Source: Paraburkholderia sediminicola (lineage in GTDB: Bacteria; Pseudomonadota; Gammaproteobacteria; Burkholderiales; Burkholderiaceae). Taken from it: a DNA stretch of 64,000 nucleotides. Position numbers and translations under genes: made by a program. Position 1 is the first letter of the stretch. Each line of letters opens with the position of its first letter. The stretch is taken from assembly GCF_902859805.1 (NCBI RefSeq), contig NZ_CADIKC010000008.1, positions 372,001 to 436,000 on the forward strand, written 5' to 3'. The notes under the pieces were generated by a model. The model worked only from the letters and a program-made list of their open reading frames with translations, was not told where the DNA came from and searched no databases. Below are positions 45,974-54,187 of the stretch, in pieces.

Positions 45974-46810
45974 ATGTCGGCCACAACGACACCTTTCCCC
46001 AAAGCAGTGATTTTCGACGCGTACGGCACGCTTTTCGACGTGCATTCGGTGATCGCTGCCGCGGAGCAGATGTTCCCGGGCCACGGCGACGCGCTCTCGC
46101 AGTTGTGGCGCCAGAAACAGATCGAATACACGCAACTGCGTACGCTCGCCGATCCGGCCGGTGCGCCTGGTGCACATTACCGGCCGTTCTGGGACATCAC
46201 GCTCGACGCCTTGCGCTTCGCCGCGAGGAAACTGAATCTCACGCTGGGCCGTGCGGCAGAGAAGCGTCTGATGGACGAATATGCGTGCCTGTCCGCTTTC
46301 CCCGACGCCGTGCCCGCGCTGCGCCAGTTGCGCGACGCGCCTGCGCCTGCCGGCGGCAAAACCGGTTCAGGCGCAAGTTCAACACGGCCCGGCCTCGCGA
46401 TCCTCTCGAACGGCAATCCGCAAATGCTCGACATCGCCGTGAAGAGCGCCGGCATGACGCGCCTGTTCGATCATGTCCTGTCCGTCGACACGGTACGTGC
46501 CTACAAACCTTCGCCCGTGGCCTACACGCTCGGCACCCAAGCCTTCAACGCAGAGCCGCGCGAGATCGTCTTCGTGTCGTCGAACGGCTGGGACGTGGCG
46601 GGCGCGGGCTGGTTCGGCTTCACAACTTTCTGGCTTAACCGGCAAAACGCACCAGCCGAAGAACTGGGCGTCACGCCGCATGGCGCGGGCGGAGGCATGA
46701 ATGATCTGCTCGCTTTTCTGAAGTCCCTCGCGTCGCCCGGCCGCAATAGCGGCGCGGGCAGCACCGGCAATCCCGGTGGCAGCCGCGCACGCCACAGCCC
46801 TGGCGCGTGA
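45974..46810 (+). CDS. Haloacid dehalogenase, type II (HAD superfamily)
   Basis: HAD hydrolase resembling (S)-2-haloacid dehalogenase, which turns L-2-haloacids to D-2-hydroxyacids. The 278 residues have nucleophile Asp15 in AVIFDAYGTLFDVHS, the LAILSNGNPQML segment (Ser/Asn), Lys in VRAYKPSPVAY, and FVSSNGWDVAGAGWFGF with the Asp. These fit the dehalogenase subfamily. Oddities: an inserted APAGGKTGSGASSTRP stretch around residue 120 and a Gly/Ser-rich tail. Natural substrate may be a non-halogenated metabolite. Confidence 0.88.
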   Translation: MSATTTPFPKAVIFDAYGTLFDVHSVIAAAEQMFPGHGDALSQLWRQKQIEYTQLRTLADPAGAPGAHYRPFWDITLDALRFAARKLNLTLGRAAEKRLMDEYACLSAFPDAVPALRQLRDAPAPAGGKTGSGASSTRPGLAILSNGNPQMLDIAVKSAGMTRLFDHVLSVDTVRAYKPSPVAYTLGTQAFNAEPREIVFVSSNGWDVAGAGWFGFTTFWLNRQNAPAEELGVTPHGAGGGMNDLLAFLKSLASPGRNSGAGSTGNPGGSRARHSPGA

Positions 46811-46838
46811 CAGCTACCACCCCGATCCCGCGACGCAC

Positions 46839-46866
46839 CTCAACCGCATCTCAACCGCATCTCAAC
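46839..46866. repeat. 11-bp tandem repeat upstream of malate synthase
   Basis: CTCAACCGCAT occurs twice in a row (46839-46849, 46850-46860) and is followed by a third partial copy, CTCAAC. It lies 40-65 bp before the aceB start, just after the dehalogenase stop. Confidence 0.7.
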
Positions 46867-46904
46867 ATTTGCACCTTTGCAATCTGACCGACCAAGGAGA
46901 AACC

Positions 46905-48515
46905 GTGGCGAATCCGCTGTCATCGCAATCATCATTGTCGCTGCCTCAGGGCATGGAAATCACGGCTGAGATCAAGCCGGGGTACGAAGCGATCCTCACC
47001 CGCGAAGCGCTCGAGCTCGTCGCCGCGCTGCACCGCACGTTTGAACCGCGCCGCCAGCAACTGCTGCAAGCGCGCGTGGAACGCACCAAACGACTCGACG
47101 CCGGCGAGCGCCCCGACTTTCTCGCCGAAACGAAAAGCGTGCGCGAAGGCGACTGGAAGATCGCGCCGCTGCCGCAGGATCTGCAATGCCGCCGCGTGGA
47201 AATCACCGGACCGGTCGAGCGCAAGATGATCATCAACGCGCTGAATTCGGGCGCGGATTCGTACATGACCGACTTCGAAGATTCGAATGCGCCGAGCTGG
47301 GATAACCAGATTACCGGCCACATCAATCTGAAGGACGCGGTGCGCCGCACGATTTCGCTCGAACAGAACGGCAAGTCGTACACGCTGAACGATAAGGTCG
47401 CCACGCTGATCGTGCGTCCGCGCGGCTGGCATCTGGACGAAAAGCATGTGACGGTGGACGGCAAACGCGTCTCCGGCGGCATCTTCGATTTCGCGCTCTT
47501 CATGGTTCACAACGCGAAGGAACAGGTTGCGCGCGGCACGGCGCCCTACTTCTATCTGCCGAAGATGGAGAGCCATCTGGAAGCTCGCCTGTGGAACGAT
47601 ATCTTCCTCGCCGCTCAGGAAGCCGTCGGCGTGCCGCGCGGTACGATTCGCGCGACCGTGCTGATCGAGACGATCGTCGCCGCGTTCGAGATGGACGAGA
47701 TTCTGTACGAACTGCGCGAACACAGCTCGGGTCTGAACGCCGGCCGTTGGGACTACATCTTCTCGGCAATCAAGAAGTTCAAGAACGACCGCGATTTCTG
47801 TCTCGCCGACCGCTCGCAGATCACGATGACCTCGCCGTTCATGCGTGCGTACGCATTGCTGCTGCTGAAGACCTGCCATCGCCGCAATGCGCCGGCAATC
47901 GGCGGCATGAGCGCACTGATCCCGATCAAGAACGATCCGGCAGCGAATGACAAGGCAATGGGTGGTGTGCGCTCGGACAAGGCACGCGATGCCGGCGACG
48001 GTTACGACGGCGGCTGGGTCGCGCATCCGGGCCTCGTGCCGATCGCGATGGAAGAATTCGTCAAGGTGCTCGGCGACAAGCCGAATCAGATCGGCAAGCA
48101 ACGCGACGACGTGCTCGTCACGGCGGCCGACCTGACGGACTTCCGTCCGGAAGCGCCGATCACCGAAGGCGGTTTGCGCAACAACATCAACGTCGGCATT
48201 CACTACCTGGGTTCGTGGCTCGCGGGCAATGGCTGCGTGCCGATTCACAACCTGATGGAAGACGCCGCCACCGCGGAGATCTCGCGCTCGCAGGTGTGGC
48301 AATGGATTCGCTCGCCGAAGGGCAAGCTCGAAGACGGCCGCAAGGTCACGGCCGAGCTGGTGCGCGAGTTGTCGGCACAGGAACTCGACAAGGTGAAGCA
48401 GGCAGTTGGCGGCGATACGAAGCCGTACGATCGCGCTGCACAAATCTTCGAAGAGATGTCGACGTCGGAGCAGTTCACCGACTTCCTGACGCTGCCGCTG
48501 TACGAGGAAATTTGA
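46905..48515 (+). CDS. aceB: Malate synthase A
   Basis: Condenses glyoxylate and acetyl-CoA to malate, the second glyoxylate-shunt enzyme. The protein of 536 residues starts at GTG 46905 behind AAGGAGA (MANPLSSQSS); the in-frame ATG 129 bp upstream lies inside the dehalogenase gene. Conserved parts include MTDFEDSNAPSWDNQITGHINL, TLIVRPRGWHLDEKHV, GTIRATVLIETIVAAFEMDEIL (catalytic Arg/Glu) and NGCVPIHNLMEDAATAEISR. Form A (about 530 residues), not G (about 720). Confidence 0.97.
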   Translation: MANPLSSQSSLSLPQGMEITAEIKPGYEAILTREALELVAALHRTFEPRRQQLLQARVERTKRLDAGERPDFLAETKSVREGDWKIAPLPQDLQCRRVEITGPVERKMIINALNSGADSYMTDFEDSNAPSWDNQITGHINLKDAVRRTISLEQNGKSYTLNDKVATLIVRPRGWHLDEKHVTVDGKRVSGGIFDFALFMVHNAKEQVARGTAPYFYLPKMESHLEARLWNDIFLAAQEAVGVPRGTIRATVLIETIVAAFEMDEILYELREHSSGLNAGRWDYIFSAIKKFKNDRDFCLADRSQITMTSPFMRAYALLLLKTCHRRNAPAIGGMSALIPIKNDPAANDKAMGGVRSDKARDAGDGYDGGWVAHPGLVPIAMEEFVKVLGDKPNQIGKQRDDVLVTAADLTDFRPEAPITEGGLRNNINVGIHYLGSWLAGNGCVPIHNLMEDAATAEISRSQVWQWIRSPKGKLEDGRKVTAELVRELSAQELDKVKQAVGGDTKPYDRAAQIFEEMSTSEQFTDFLTLPLYEEI

Positions 48516-48637
48516 GGCATCTGAACGGCCTCATAGACCAGCCTCATTGACCAGCAATAACGACGTCGTACCAGGCCCGCTTTCACCAGCCACGCAAGAT
48601 GAAAGAGCGGCCTGGGTCGCAAGGCTGACCGACCGGG

Positions 48638-48674
48638 CGGCCCGACAGGCGTATGCCTGCCGGGCCGTTTTTTT
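48638..48674 (+). terminator. Intrinsic terminator of aceB
   Basis: Stem CGGCCCG-a-CAGGC / GCCTG-c-CGGGCCG with one A/C mismatch and a GTAT loop, followed by seven T. It lies 120 bp after aceB. Confidence 0.88.
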
Positions 48675-48769
48675 ATGTGCTCGTTGTGCGCCTGTTATGC
48701 GCTCGCGATGTGCGCGCCATGCATTGGTTATGCTGCGGCGCGCTCGCCGTGGGCCAGCCAGACAACCTA

Positions 48770-49171
48770 TCAGCGCGTGCTGCGGTACTCGACCCAATCG
48801 CCCGACCTGATTTCCGGGAGACCCTTCGCCGCTTGAGGCGCGACCGGATAGAAGCGGCAGTTCACGACGTTACCGTCAACTTTCACCATCACTTCCCGCG
48901 CAAGAAATCGGTCTTCGACGCCGGGATACACGGCTTCGATCTCGTCGAGTACCGCAACCAGTTCATCGTCGATTTCGTAGACGTCGCCCGTGACGTCTAC
49001 GCCCGCTTCGTCGACTACCAGGCCTGGATACAGTCCGAAGTCGAATAGATGGCCGCGCACCGTGGCCGTGCCGAGCAGATTCGGCGCGGCGATCTCGTTG
49101 CGCGCCGCAGCCTCTCTCAGGTCGTTCACTTCACCGGCCCGCAACGTGCCGTATACAAAAACGGTCTGCAT
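48770..49171 (-). CDS. Gamma-glutamylcyclotransferase-like protein (YtfP/AIG2 family)
   Basis: A 133-residue protein with the family opening MQTVFVYGTLRAGEVNDLRE (YGTLRxG motif), the GTATVRGHLFDFGLYPGLV strand region and the acidic catalytic segment DELVAVLDEIEAVYPG. Such proteins act on gamma-glutamyl amines or peptides, but substrates are rarely known. It is downstream of the RraA-like gene on the same strand. Confidence 0.9.
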   Translation of the reverse strand: MQTVFVYGTLRAGEVNDLREAAARNEIAAPNLLGTATVRGHLFDFGLYPGLVVDEAGVDVTGDVYEIDDELVAVLDEIEAVYPGVEDRFLAREVMVKVDGNVVNCRFYPVAPQAAKGLPEIRSGDWVEYRSTR

Positions 49172-49226
49172 CGTCGTTTGTTCTCCTTGATGATGAGTTC
49201 GGCTTGCTCCAGCTGCTGCCGGAGGT

Positions 49227-49721
49227 TCAGTTCAGCGGCGAGCTCGCCACCAGCACGCCGTCGATATCCACATAGATCCATTCGCCCGGGCGTACCAGCG
49301 CGCCCGGCAATTGCACCGGCACGTCGCGCTCGCCTGTGCCGAGCTTCTTGCCACGCCGTGGGCAGGTCGTCAACGCCGCCACGCCGACATTGACTTCGTT
49401 GAGCTCCAGCGCATCGCGCACGCAGCCGTTCAGCACGATGCCCGCCCAGCCATTCTGCTCGGCGATTTGCGCGAGGTTGCCGCCCACGAGGGCACAACGC
49501 AGACTGCCGCCGCCGTCGACCACCAGCACCCGGCCGGCACCCTTCTCCTCGAGCGTGGCGCGCACGAGCGCGTTGTCTTCGAACACCTTTAGCGTTATCG
49601 CTTCGCCGCTGAAACACTCGGCACGGCTGAAGAGATGAAAGACCGGTTCGAGCACGCGCAGTGTGCCCAGCGCCAGTTGGTCCTCGTGTGCGTCGCACAA
49701 GTCGGCGGTTGCAAAACTCAT
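49227..49721 (-). CDS. rraA: RraA-family protein (regulator of RNase E activity / aldolase fold)
   Basis: A 164-residue trimeric swivelling-domain protein. It starts MSFATADLCDAHEDQLALGT and carries GRVLVVDGGGSLRCALVGGNLAQIAEQNGWAGIVLNGCVRD, the core of RraA and of the HMG/CHA aldolases. RraA in E. coli inhibits RNase E; some family members are aldolases that share this motif (the GxCRD Arg/Asp pair), so the cellular role is not certain. It is divergent from the AraC-type regulator. Confidence 0.88.
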   Translation of the reverse strand: MSFATADLCDAHEDQLALGTLRVLEPVFHLFSRAECFSGEAITLKVFEDNALVRATLEEKGAGRVLVVDGGGSLRCALVGGNLAQIAEQNGWAGIVLNGCVRDALELNEVNVGVAALTTCPRRGKKLGTGERDVPVQLPGALVRPGEWIYVDIDGVLVASSPLN

Positions 49722-49941
49722 GACCTTCTCCTCGGGATCCGTGCAATCGGGACATTATGCAACGTTGACTCCGACGTAACACCTACAATGAGAGGCTCGC
49801 GGTGGTTTTGGGTCTGAGCGTTCGGATTTGAGCGTTTGGGTCCGAGCTTGATGGCTCTGTGCGTGAGTGCTCCCTGCTTGCGGGTTGCGCGCATACACCC
49901 ACTGCGTTTTTTGCGTTCCATCCATTGGATCGATCTTCAAG

Positions 49942-50811
49942 ATGAATTCGTCCACTGACTCAGTCCTGTCGAGCCAGGTCCACTTCGCCGACATCCCGCC
50001 CGAATTCCAGCCGACGCAAACGCATCCGATCCGTGTGCGCTCGCGGCTGATGCCTTCGGGCTGGCGTATCGCGCGACACACGCACGCATGGGCGCAGGTG
50101 GCTTATGCATCACGCGGCGTGTTGCGAGTTGCGACAACCGGCACGACATGGATGGTGCCGCCATCTCGCGCAATCTGGGTGCCGCCGCACGTGACACACG
50201 AAGTGGTCGCGGTCGAAGATGCGTTTCTGCGCACGCTCTACATCACCGAAAGCACCGTCCCGGCCGGACTGGATACGCCGCGCGTGGTCGAAGTATCGGA
50301 TCTGCTACGCGAAGTCATTGCCGCGCTCGACACGCCAGGCATTTCGGCGACGCGCGAACAATTGCTAGGCGCGCTTGCACTCGATGAACTGACGCGCTCG
50401 GAGCCACTGCCCCTGTCCGTGCCGATGCCCAACGAGAAGCGTTTGCGCGCGTTGTGCGAGGCCGTGATCGCAGACCCGACGCATGGCGAGTCGCTCGAAC
50501 AATGGGCATCGAGCGTGGGGGCGAGTACGCGCACGATTGCACGGCTGTTTCGTCAGGAGTTGGGCGTGAGTTTTTCGCAATGGCGTCAGCAGGCCATTCT
50601 CGCGCGCGCGATTCCGCTGTTGAGCCAGGGACGGCCGCTTTCACATGTGGCGCAAGAGCTGGGCTATCAGAGTCAGAGTGCGTTCTCTGCGATGTTCCGT
50701 CGGGCATTCGGCGAAAGTCCACGGGCGTTCATCGAGCGTGGCGCTGAACATCGTGTCGAAAGCGGGGATCGAGGCGATACCGAGGCGGACGAAGAGACCG
50801 CACAAAAGTGA
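49942..50811 (+). CDS. AraC-family transcriptional regulator
   Basis: A 289-residue regulator starting MNSSTDSVLSSQVHFADIPP. It has an N-terminal cupin-like sensor half (RHTHAWAQVAYASRGVLRVA, VPPSRAIWVPPHVTHEVVA) and a C-terminal double helix-turn-helix (LEQWASSVGASTRTIARLFRQELGVSFSQWR, SHVAQELGYQSQSAFSAMFRRAFGESPRAF). The cupin with His/Trp residues is common in regulators of membrane or efflux genes. A 25-codon upstream extension was rejected. Confidence 0.92.
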   Translation: MNSSTDSVLSSQVHFADIPPEFQPTQTHPIRVRSRLMPSGWRIARHTHAWAQVAYASRGVLRVATTGTTWMVPPSRAIWVPPHVTHEVVAVEDAFLRTLYITESTVPAGLDTPRVVEVSDLLREVIAALDTPGISATREQLLGALALDELTRSEPLPLSVPMPNEKRLRALCEAVIADPTHGESLEQWASSVGASTRTIARLFRQELGVSFSQWRQQAILARAIPLLSQGRPLSHVAQELGYQSQSAFSAMFRRAFGESPRAFIERGAEHRVESGDRGDTEADEETAQK

Positions 50812-50850
50812 CGGCTTGAAGCATCACCGGCAGCCACTCGCCGCAGTGCG

Positions 50851-51315
50851 TCAAACGCGCCGCGCCAGATGACGGATCGCCCCAAGTTGCGCCAGACGCG
50901 GCCCCGCCAGCTTGTACCCCTTGCGCTGGTATAGACGCGCGGCAGGATTGTCGACGAACACGCGCAACTGCAACTCACGCAGCCCGCGCTCGCGCGCCCA
51001 TTGATGCGACATATCGAGCAGATACGTGCCGGCGCCGAGGCGCCGATGCCCTTCGGCAATCTGCACGTCGCGGATATGCAGCGAATCGCCTTCCTGGGTG
51101 ATGCGCAGCACGCCGATCGGCGTACCGTCCACTTCAAGAATGAAATTCTCCGACTCGCGCCAGCTGCCGAGAAACAGATCGCCACGCCACACCAGATGGT
51201 GCCGGCGATAGTAGCCACCCATGTTATTGCGAGTCAGCGCCTCGGCGAACTCGAAATCGTCCATGCTGGCCGGGCGCAGATGAAACGGTGACGGAGCTTC
51301 GGTTGGATCGAACAT
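50851..51315 (-). CDS. GNAT-family N-acetyltransferase
   Basis: A 154-residue protein from ATG 51315 starting MFDPTEAPSPFHLRPASMDD. It has the acetyl-CoA-binding segment EGHRRLGAGTYLLDMSHQWA (Q/R-x2-G-x-G/A) and the terminal FVDNPAARLYQRKGYKLAG motif typical of GNAT enzymes. The substrate is unknown. It is the first gene downstream of the tRNA block on the same strand but separated from it by a terminator. Confidence 0.85.
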   Translation of the reverse strand: MFDPTEAPSPFHLRPASMDDFEFAEALTRNNMGGYYRRHHLVWRGDLFLGSWRESENFILEVDGTPIGVLRITQEGDSLHIRDVQIAEGHRRLGAGTYLLDMSHQWARERGLRELQLRVFVDNPAARLYQRKGYKLAGPRLAQLGAIRHLARRV

Positions 51316-51428
51316 GGTGGAACGACGAAGATGAGTCGGGTCAACGGTAAAACAGGCCGCGCGCGCTGGCAATGGCTGTTTGTCCCGAGCATACCCGGAC
51401 GATACCCAGGCGGACCGGCTGCGGAAAT

Positions 51429-51459
51429 AAAAAAAGCCCACTTCTTTCGAAGTGGGCTT
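51429..51459 (-). terminator. Terminator of the tRNA block
   Basis: Perfect 11-bp stem AAGCCCACTTC / GAAGTGGGCTT with a short loop and seven T on the minus strand. It follows tRNA-Asp by about 10 bp. Confidence 0.9.
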
Positions 51460-51468
51460 CTTAAAATC

Positions 51469-51545
51469 TGGCGGAGCGGACGGGACTCGAACCCGCGACC
51501 CCCGGCGTGACAGGCCGGTATTCTAACCAACTGAACTACCGCTCC
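51469..51545 (-). tRNA. tRNA-Asp (GTC), copy 1
   Basis: 77 nt including encoded CCA. Acceptor stem 5' GGAGCGG pairs with CCGCTCC; anticodon arm centre CCTGTCACGCC reads GTC; TTCGAGTCC T-loop. Cloverleaf complete by eye. Confidence 0.97.
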
Positions 51546-51628
51546 AGATTTTTGCACCGTGGCTTATGAGACTGGCTCATTTACCACTTGCACCGCTCAT
51601 CCTGCTAACCGAGCGACGCCGATGTTGC

Positions 51629-51704
51629 TGGCGTCCCCTAGGGGATTCGAACCCCTGTACTCACCGTGAAAGGGTGATGTCCTAGGCCTCTAGACGAAGG
51701 GGAC
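51629..51704 (-). tRNA. tRNA-Glu (TTC), copy 1
   Basis: 76 nt including encoded CCA. Acceptor GTCCCCT pairs with AGGGGAC; anticodon TTC lies in CCCTTTCACGG; T-loop TTCGAATCC. The mature region is identical by eye to the second copy at 51925-52000. Confidence 0.97.
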
Positions 51705-51728
51705 AACGTACTGCTTACACCTTTAATG

Positions 51729-51762
51729 AAAAAGCCCGTTCAGGTTTGTATGAACGGGCTTT
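51729..51762 (-). terminator. Hairpin between the two tRNA Glu/Asp pairs
   Basis: Perfect 12-bp stem AAAGCCCGTTCA / TGAACGGGCTTT, 8-base loop, five T on the minus strand. It lies directly after tRNA-Asp copy 2 and before tRNA-Glu copy 1, so it may partly terminate the upstream pair. Confidence 0.8.
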
Positions 51763-51765
51763 GTC

Positions 51766-51842
51766 TGGCGGAGTGGACGGGACTCGAACCCGCGACCCCC
51801 GGCGTGACAGGCCGGTATTCTAACCAACTGAACTACCACTCC
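51766..51842 (-). tRNA. tRNA-Asp (GTC), copy 2
   Basis: 77 nt including CCA. It differs from copy 1 by a compensated change in the acceptor stem: GGAGTGG with CCACTCC, a T:A pair in place of C:G at the fifth pair. Anticodon GTC. Confidence 0.97.
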
Positions 51843-51924
51843 AGTTTGCCTATCATGACTTGCGAGCGTTGGTTTTTTCTCTGCAAGCTGCGCTGCTTTA
51901 CTACTACCAAGCGACGCTGATGTT

Positions 51925-52000
51925 TGGCGTCCCCTAGGGGATTCGAACCCCTGTACTCACCGTGAAAGGGTGATGTCCTAGGCCTCTAGACGAAGGGGAC
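51925..52000 (-). tRNA. tRNA-Glu (TTC), copy 2
   Basis: 76 nt including CCA, same sequence by eye as copy 1. Anticodon TTC. It sits between tRNA-Ala upstream and tRNA-Asp copy 2 downstream. Confidence 0.97.
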
Positions 52001-52155
52001 ATAATCTTTTCAGATCTGTCTTTATCTTGCTGCTAATTCACGCTAACTTCGTTTTCGTCAGCAGCAAAGACCGATATTCTAACTACGTTACAGCTGTTTG
52101 TGAAGTCTTTTTTGCTACAAGCTCCAGACTTCGGAACGACTTCACTCTGCTCTGA

Positions 52156-52231
<76 letters not shown>

Positions 52232-52293
52232 CTTGCAGAACAGAAACGAGATTTTAGAGGCCAATTTGCGCTTTGTAAATACCCTTTGCGCAA

Positions 52294-52326
52294 TTGCATG
52301 CGACTTTTTTCGCAAGTCGCATGCAA
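52294..52326. repeat. 13-bp perfect inverted repeat between gltX and tRNA-Ala
   Basis: TTGCATGCGACTT / AAGTCGCATGCAA with a 7-base loop, 28 bp after the gltX stop. There is no T run on the minus strand after it, so it may be a weak terminator, a transcript stabiliser or a processing signal. Confidence 0.85.
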
Positions 52327-52353
52327 ACCCTCTCAATGCAAACGCGAACGCGC

Positions 52354-53763
52354 TTAAGCCAACGCTTTTTCGATACGGCCCACGACAACATCGCGCCCAA
52401 ACAGCATCAGCACGCTGTCGATCGAAGGCGTATGCGTGGTACCTGCCACCAGCAAACGCACTGGCATGGCCAGTTGCGGCATCTTCAGCTTGTGTGCGCC
52501 AAGCGTTGCCTTCAAGGTCGCAGCGATCGCTTCCTTGGTCCACTCCACCGTTTTGAGCGAAGCGGCCAGATCGGCAAGCGCCGGACGCACGACATCCGTG
52601 ACGTGCTGCGCGAGCGCCTCGGCTTCGGGCGCCGGCGTGCGATAGAACATCGCCGCGTTTTCGGCGATTTCCTTCACTGTCGACGCACGGTCCTTCAGCA
52701 AGCCCACCACCGCCGTCAGATCGGCGCCCTGCGCAATAGCGGCCTCGTCGATCTCCAATCCAGCGAAGAAAGGCCTGGCGAGCTCGGCAAGGCGCGTGTT
52801 GTCCGCTTCCTTGATGTAGTGCGCGTTGAGCCAGTTCAGCTTGTCGTGGTCGTACTGAGCCGGTGACTTGCCCAGATGCTCCAGATCGAACCATTCGACG
52901 AATTGTTCACGCGTAAAGATCTCCGCATCGCCATGCGACCAGCCCAGACGCGCCAGATAATTGACCACCGCTTCCGGCAGAAAACCGGCGTCGCGATAAC
53001 CCATCACGCTCATCGCGCCGTGACGCTTGCTCATCTTTTCGCCCTGCTCGTTCAGCACGGTCGGCAAGTGCGCGTAAACCGGCGGTTCGGCGCCGAGCGC
53101 ACGCAGAATGTTGATCTGGCGCGGCGTGTTGTTCACGTGATCGTCGCCGCGGATCACGTGCGTGATGCGCATGTCCAGATCGTCCACCACCACGCAGAAG
53201 TTGTAGGTCGGGGTGCCGTCCGGGCGCGCGATCACGAGGTCGTCGAGTTCTTCGTTCGAGATCTCGATACGGCCTTTCACGGCGTCGTCCCACGCGACTA
53301 CACCAGAGAGCGGATTGCGAAAGCGCAGCACGGGCTGCACGCCGGCCGGCGGCTCCGGCAAGACCTTGCCGGGTTCCGGACGCCACGTGCCGTCATAGCG
53401 CGGCTTTTCGCCGGCCTCGCGTTGACGTTCACGCAGTGCGTCCAGTTCTTCCGTCGACATGTAGCACGGGTACACGAGCCCTTCGCCTTGCATCTGCTTG
53501 AGCACTTCGCGATAACGGTCCATGCGCTGCATCTGGTAGAACGGGCCTTCGTCGATATCGAGGCCAAGCCATTCCATACCTTCGAGAATGGCGTCGACTG
53601 CTTCGGTGCTGGAACGCTCGACGTCGGTGTCCTCGATCCGCAGCACGAAGGTCCCTTTCATCTTGCGCGCGAACGCCCACGGATAAAGCGCGGAGCGAAT
53701 GTTGCCGAGGTGGATGAAGCCGGTGGGACTCGGTGCGAAACGGGTACGGACGGAGGTGGTCAT
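52354..53763 (-). CDS. gltX: Glutamyl-tRNA synthetase
   Basis: Charges tRNA-Glu. The 469-residue class I synthetase starts MTTSVRTRFAPSPTGFIHLGNIRSALYPWA (HIGH-like HLGN), and carries the KMSKR loop in GEKMSKRHGAMSVMGY. Domain layout and length are as in E. coli GltX. The gene is followed on the same strand by tRNA-Ala and two tRNA-Glu genes, its own substrates. Confidence 0.97.
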   Translation of the reverse strand: MTTSVRTRFAPSPTGFIHLGNIRSALYPWAFARKMKGTFVLRIEDTDVERSSTEAVDAILEGMEWLGLDIDEGPFYQMQRMDRYREVLKQMQGEGLVYPCYMSTEELDALRERQREAGEKPRYDGTWRPEPGKVLPEPPAGVQPVLRFRNPLSGVVAWDDAVKGRIEISNEELDDLVIARPDGTPTYNFCVVVDDLDMRITHVIRGDDHVNNTPRQINILRALGAEPPVYAHLPTVLNEQGEKMSKRHGAMSVMGYRDAGFLPEAVVNYLARLGWSHGDAEIFTREQFVEWFDLEHLGKSPAQYDHDKLNWLNAHYIKEADNTRLAELARPFFAGLEIDEAAIAQGADLTAVVGLLKDRASTVKEIAENAAMFYRTPAPEAEALAQHVTDVVRPALADLAASLKTVEWTKEAIAATLKATLGAHKLKMPQLAMPVRLLVAGTTHTPSIDSVLMLFGRDVVVGRIEKALA

Positions 53764-54187
53764 TAGCGGTTACTCGGAAGACAGGCGCCGGCGCCGTGGC
53801 GAACATGGCCAGTGAAGCGCGGCAGCGGACCGCGTCCATGCAGCAGAAAGCTGCCTTGCACAGACACGAAGGAAATAAATTCAAGAGCCGAATTATACCT
53901 TCCGAACACGCGGTGCCTGCCCTCGTCCGAATGGCCAGTAACAGCACACAAGACGTGCGGGAAGCGCGGCTCGGGAGCCCTGAGCGTTTCCTCTGCAACG
54001 TTTCATTACCGGACAGACGCGCGCCCGGAGCTTTGATTTATGATGTGCGCGCGCTGCGGGTAGGGATAGAACCACAGCGCATGGAATCGCCACCGGCCAT
54101 TCCGTCCGTTTGACTATCCGCCTGATCGCGGCACCGCTTGCGTCGATCGCGCCGATCGCGCCGCCTCTGCCGTAGCTGGAGAACCCG
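53764..54187. other. Intergenic region between gltX and the patatin-like gene
   Basis: 424 bp without a supported gene. On the minus strand a perfect TATAAT (53897 to 53892), about 130 bp before gltX, is a plausible -10; no good -35 is seen. Nothing clear is visible for the plus-strand gene beyond its GGAGA site. Confidence 0.45.
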
